Of a stretch of DNA of 64,000 nt, positions 61,126 through 64,000 are shown in pieces. This stretch comes from Rhodovibrio salinarum DSM 9154. Its GTDB lineage: Bacteria > Pseudomonadota > Alphaproteobacteria > Kiloniellales > Rhodovibrionaceae. Within the stretch, counting starts at the first letter, position 1. Each line of letters begins with the position of its first letter. Position numbers and translations under genes: made by a program. Under the pieces are notes generated by a model. The model was not told the origin of the DNA. It did no database searches and worked only from the letters and a program-made list of their open reading frames with translations. Location of the stretch: positions 1,525,548-1,589,547 of the forward strand of contig NZ_KI911559.1 in the NCBI RefSeq assembly GCF_000515255.1, given 5' to 3'.

Positions 61126-62349
61126 ATGCTCAAGACTCTCGCGCCCGTCGTGGCGCTGCTCGTTTCGGTCGCGCTGTTGCTGATGGGCAACGGGCTGCAG
61201 GGCACGCTTCTGCCCCTGCGCGCCCAGTTGGAAGCGTTCGGGGCGCTGCAGATCGGCTGGCTGGGATCGGCCTATTTCGCCGGTTTCGCGCTCGGCAGTT
61301 GGGCGGGACCGCGATTCGTTCGGCGGGTCGGGCACATCCGGGCGTTCACGGCGTTGGCGGCAATCGCCTCGGCGACCGTGTTGGGCCACGCGTTGGCGAT
61401 CCAGCCGGACGTCTGGTTGCCGTTGCGGGCCGTAACCGGTTTTTGCCTGGCCGGTTTGTACGTCGTCATGGAAAGCTGGCTGAACGCGCAGGCGACCAAC
61501 GCCACCCGTGGGGCGATCCTGTCGGTCTACACCACGATCAACCTGACGGTGATCACGCTGGGCCAGCTGCTGGTCGCGGTGCTGGAGCCGCAGACCTTCG
61601 TGCCGTTCGCCGTTGCGGCGATGCTGATCGCGTTGGCCGGCGTGCCACTCGCGCTCACCACCTCCAAGCCGCCGGCTGGGCCGACGGCAACCGGCATCCG
61701 GCCGCTGTGGCTTTACCGCATTTCGCCGGTCGGGTTGGTCGGTTGTTTCGCTGTGGGGCTTGCCAACGGGCCGTTCTGGACGCTCGCGCCCGCGTTCGCC
61801 GTCGCCAATGGGCTGGACAGCGGCGGGGTCGGGCTGTTCATGGCTCTGGTGGTTCTGGGGGGCGCGGTCGGGCAGTGGCCGGCCGGACGGCTGTCGGACA
61901 AGCTCGACCGTCGCTACGTCATCCTGGGCACGTGCATCTTGGCGGCCGGGGCCGGGATCGCGTTGGTCGCCGCGGCGCTACACCGGCCGGCGTTGCTGCC
62001 CTATGCGGGGCTGGCGTTCGGTGCTTTTGCGATCCCGCTGTATGCGCTGTGCGTGGCGCATACGAACGACTTCGTGCCGTCCGGTCAGTTCGTTCAGGCG
62101 TCCGCTGGTTTGCTGCTGGCGAGTGCACTCGGCTCGGCGTTCGGCCCGGCCCTGGCATCGTTCGTGATGGCGCAGGCAGGCAGTGTCAGCCTGTTCGCTT
62201 TCTCCGCCGGCGTGCATCTGCTGCTCGCCGCGTTCGTGTTCGTCCGCCTGCGCACGCGCGCCGCGCCGGAGGCGAAGGCCCCGTTCGTGGCCGTGCCGCG
62301 GACCTCCACGGGGTTGAGCACGCTGGACCCACGTGCTGGCAAGCGTTAG
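61126..62349 (+). CDS. MFS transporter (YcaD-like)
   Basis: A 407-residue major facilitator with 12 likely helices. It starts MLKTLAPVVALLVSVALLLMGNGLQGTLLPLRAQLEAF, and FCLAGLYVVMESWLNAQATNATRGAILSVYT is the helix 4-5 region of the UMF/YcaD subfamily. The substrate is unknown. It is followed 77 bases later by a second, unrelated MFS gene. Confidence 0.87.
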   Translation: MLKTLAPVVALLVSVALLLMGNGLQGTLLPLRAQLEAFGALQIGWLGSAYFAGFALGSWAGPRFVRRVGHIRAFTALAAIASATVLGHALAIQPDVWLPLRAVTGFCLAGLYVVMESWLNAQATNATRGAILSVYTTINLTVITLGQLLVAVLEPQTFVPFAVAAMLIALAGVPLALTTSKPPAGPTATGIRPLWLYRISPVGLVGCFAVGLANGPFWTLAPAFAVANGLDSGGVGLFMALVVLGGAVGQWPAGRLSDKLDRRYVILGTCILAAGAGIALVAAALHRPALLPYAGLAFGAFAIPLYALCVAHTNDFVPSGQFVQASAGLLLASALGSAFGPALASFVMAQAGSVSLFAFSAGVHLLLAAFVFVRLRTRAAPEAKAPFVAVPRTSTGLSTLDPRAGKR

Positions 62350-62425
62350 CGGGCGCGTCCTCTTGTGCCGCGGCGTGGCGGCGCACTAGCCTTCGACGCG
62401 TTCGGCCCTACGAAACGAGTTCCCG

Positions 62426-63685
62426 ATGACCCAGTCCGCCAACCAAACGGGCGTGTCGCCCGCGCGCGTCACGCTGCGTGCGATTTTGACCGTGTTCCTG
62501 CCGTTCGCCGGTGGCTATTACCTGAGTTACCTGTACCGCTCGGTGAACGCGGTGATCGCCGATACGTTGACGGCCGACGTCGGCCTGAGCGCGAGCGACC
62601 TGGGTCTGTTGACCAGCGCCTACTTCGTCGCCTTCTCCGCCTTCCAGATCCCCTTGGGGCTGCTGCTCGACCGCTACGGCGCGCGCAGAGTGCACGGTCT
62701 GTTGTTGCTGCTGGCCGCCGCCGGTGCGCTCGGCTTCGCGTTGGGGGAGGGGTTGTTGCAGCTGTGGCTGGCGCGCGCGCTGATCGGCCTGGGGGTCGCC
62801 GGTGGGCTGATGGCCGCGTTGAAAGCGATTACGCAGTGGTTTCCGGAACACCGGTGGCCAGTGGTTAACGGCTGCTTTCTGGCGATGGGCGGGGTGGGCG
62901 CGATGTCGGCGACCGCGCCGGTGGAATGGCTGCTGCAGGTGACCGACTGGCGCGGCATTTTCGCGGGTCTTGCGGCGGCGACGTTGGCGGTGGCGGTGTT
63001 GATCCTCTCGATCGTTCCGGACCGGCGGGACACGCATTTTCCGCAGTCGTTAAGCGAGCAACTGACGGGCGTGCGTCATGTGTTCGCCGACCGTTTTTTC
63101 TGGCGTTTGGCGCCGATGGCGTTTTTGTGCATGGCCACCAGCCTGTCGATCCAGGGGCTATGGGCTGGTCCTTGGCTGCGCGACGTTGCCGGTTTCGATC
63201 ACGCGGGCGTGGCGCAGACGCTCTTCATGCTGGCTGCGGCGGTGACGGTCGGCTACGTCTTTTGGGGTACGGTGGCGGATTGGCTGAGCCGGCACGGCGT
63301 GCCGTTGACGCGCACGCTTGGCATGGGCGTGGCGCTGTTCCTGACCGCGCTTGGCTGCATCACCTTCGAACTCGACCGCACCGCCCTGTGGCCCTGGCTC
63401 TTCCTGGGTCTGATGGGGAATGTCACTGCGCTCAGCTACACCGTGGTGTCCCGGCACTTTCCGCTGGCGCTGTCAGGCCGTGCGACCACCGCGCTCAATC
63501 TGCTGGTGTTTCTCGGGGCCTTTGGGGTGCAGTCGGCGATCGGTGGCATCATCGACCTGGTCGCGGCGGGCCAGACGGACCCTTATCCGGCCGCCGCGTA
63601 CCAAGTCGCGTTCGCCACCTTCCTGGCGCTCTGTTTGCTGGCGTGGCTGTGGTACCTGCTTGCCGCCCGTTTCGCGCGGGCGTAG
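62426..63685 (+). CDS. MFS transporter (second)
   Basis: A 419-residue major facilitator with 12 helices. Start FAGGYYLSYLYRSVNAVIADTL and helix 2-3 loop GLLLDRYGARRVHGLLLL show the family loop motif; GLGVAGGLMAALKAITQWFPEHRW follows. It resembles sugar-phosphate/anion or nitrate-type antiporters in the N-terminal wording, but no specific substrate can be named. Confidence 0.87.
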   Translation: MTQSANQTGVSPARVTLRAILTVFLPFAGGYYLSYLYRSVNAVIADTLTADVGLSASDLGLLTSAYFVAFSAFQIPLGLLLDRYGARRVHGLLLLLAAAGALGFALGEGLLQLWLARALIGLGVAGGLMAALKAITQWFPEHRWPVVNGCFLAMGGVGAMSATAPVEWLLQVTDWRGIFAGLAAATLAVAVLILSIVPDRRDTHFPQSLSEQLTGVRHVFADRFFWRLAPMAFLCMATSLSIQGLWAGPWLRDVAGFDHAGVAQTLFMLAAAVTVGYVFWGTVADWLSRHGVPLTRTLGMGVALFLTALGCITFELDRTALWPWLFLGLMGNVTALSYTVVSRHFPLALSGRATTALNLLVFLGAFGVQSAIGGIIDLVAAGQTDPYPAAAYQVAFATFLALCLLAWLWYLLAARFARA

Positions 63686-63701
63686 GCAGCCCGATGGTGC
63701 C

Positions 63702-64000
63702 TTACGCCTCTTCGGCCAGTGGGTGGTACTGGTAGAGCCAGGTTTCGGTCAGGACCTGATCGTCGGTACGCAAGTAGCAGCGCAGTTCGATCGGGTCGGC
63801 GCCGTCGATCGTCAGGTCGAACATGGTGCGCCAGTGGCCCGGTACATCGTTCGGCACCGCTTCCGTGCGCTGGTTCGAGAAGCTGCCGCGCGAGGCGGTG
63901 AGCACCGGCTCCGGGATCGTGCCCTTGGGCAGGTCCTCCAGTGGGCCGCCCTTGAACTCGACCACGAACTTGCGTTTGTCCTTGGGGTTCGCCCGGCCAG
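63702..64000 (-). CDS. Periplasmic glucan biosynthesis protein, OpgD/OpgG family, C-terminal part
   Basis: The last 99 or so residues of a protein that continues past the window edge. Visible sequence: GRANPKDKRKFVVEFKGGPL, then TASRGSFSNQ, VPGHWRTMFDLTIDGADPIELRCYLRTDDQVLTETWLYQYHPL. These match the immunoglobulin-like C-terminal domain of OpgG/OpgD (MdoG/MdoD), involved in osmoregulated periplasmic glucan backbone formation. Which paralogue cannot be decided from this part. Convergent with the MFS gene, 16 bases apart. Confidence 0.85.
   Translation of the reverse strand, partial: GRANPKDKRKFVVEFKGGPLEDLPKGTIPEPVLTASRGSFSNQRTEAVPNDVPGHWRTMFDLTIDGADPIELRCYLRTDDQVLTETWLYQYHPLAEEA

Overview
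The window reads as chromosome of a GC-rich (about two-thirds G+C by eye) alphaproteobacterium, most likely in or near the Rhodospirillales. The main reason is the run murA - DUF2948 - hisG - hisD - UPF0262 - low-molecular-weight phosphatase - infA - maf - ribonuclease E/G - yacG, an arrangement I associate with this class. A TIGR02300 gene beside tRNA-Ala and aroA, plus DUF1127 and DUF1244 proteins, supports the same placement. The genus is not determined.

Layout. 1-3.2 kb: end of a CPBP protease, an SDR oxidoreductase, a cyclophilin-like protein, and a two-gene operon (NADP-binding oxidoreductase plus a cupin with the metal ligands of bacterial hydroxynitrile lyases) behind a cluster of dyads. 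3.5-13.1 kb: tRNA-Ala, TIGR02300, aroA, a Tat-exported branched-chain-type binding protein, gph, glmU-glmS and tRNA-Thr. 13.3-24.4 kb: YihY-type membrane protein, then the murA-to-yacG cluster and a DegP-like protease.

24.5-27.9 kb is the accessory segment. tRNA-Phe has its 3' half repeated 2,073 bp downstream (50 bp, one mismatch). The two copies bracket a small AT-rich element with no integrase. It carries a GTTACCC-repeat-flanked small membrane protein, a small unknown protein, a two-TM protein with a GAF-like C-terminus, and an overlapping small basic protein. A separate IS630-family insertion with TA target duplication sits just outside. This element is the best candidate for an undescribed system.

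28-41 kb is a redox and envelope region. It holds cytochrome c' next to a cytochrome b561-type protein, a DUF2892 protein, and an RND/MMPL + LolA-like + outer-membrane barrel operon. It continues with an orphan Rieske protein, a tetraheme NapC/NrfH-type cytochrome and a monoheme cytochrome c, then a PCu(A)C-like protein, an ICMT-type methyltransferase, DUF2141, a rhodanese and an NsrR-like Rrf2 regulator. Two ATTC-N8-GAAT dyads, the motif reported for the sulfide/persulfide sensor SqrR, lie at the DUF2892 and RND promoters. That suggests shared control by a trans-encoded SqrR/BigR-type repressor.

41-64 kb is mostly housekeeping: cfa, ygfZ, aminopeptidase P, prmA, an acyl-CoA dehydrogenase, DUF1244, a YbdK-type ligase, N-formylglutamate amidohydrolase, a hydroxyproline epimerase family enzyme, queuosine supply (VUT transporter plus queC), cimA-trmJ, rpsD, a heavy-metal exporter family permease, two MFS transporters and the 3' end of an opgD/opgG-type gene. 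Nearly all large open frames antisense to these genes are shadows of GC-rich coding sequence.
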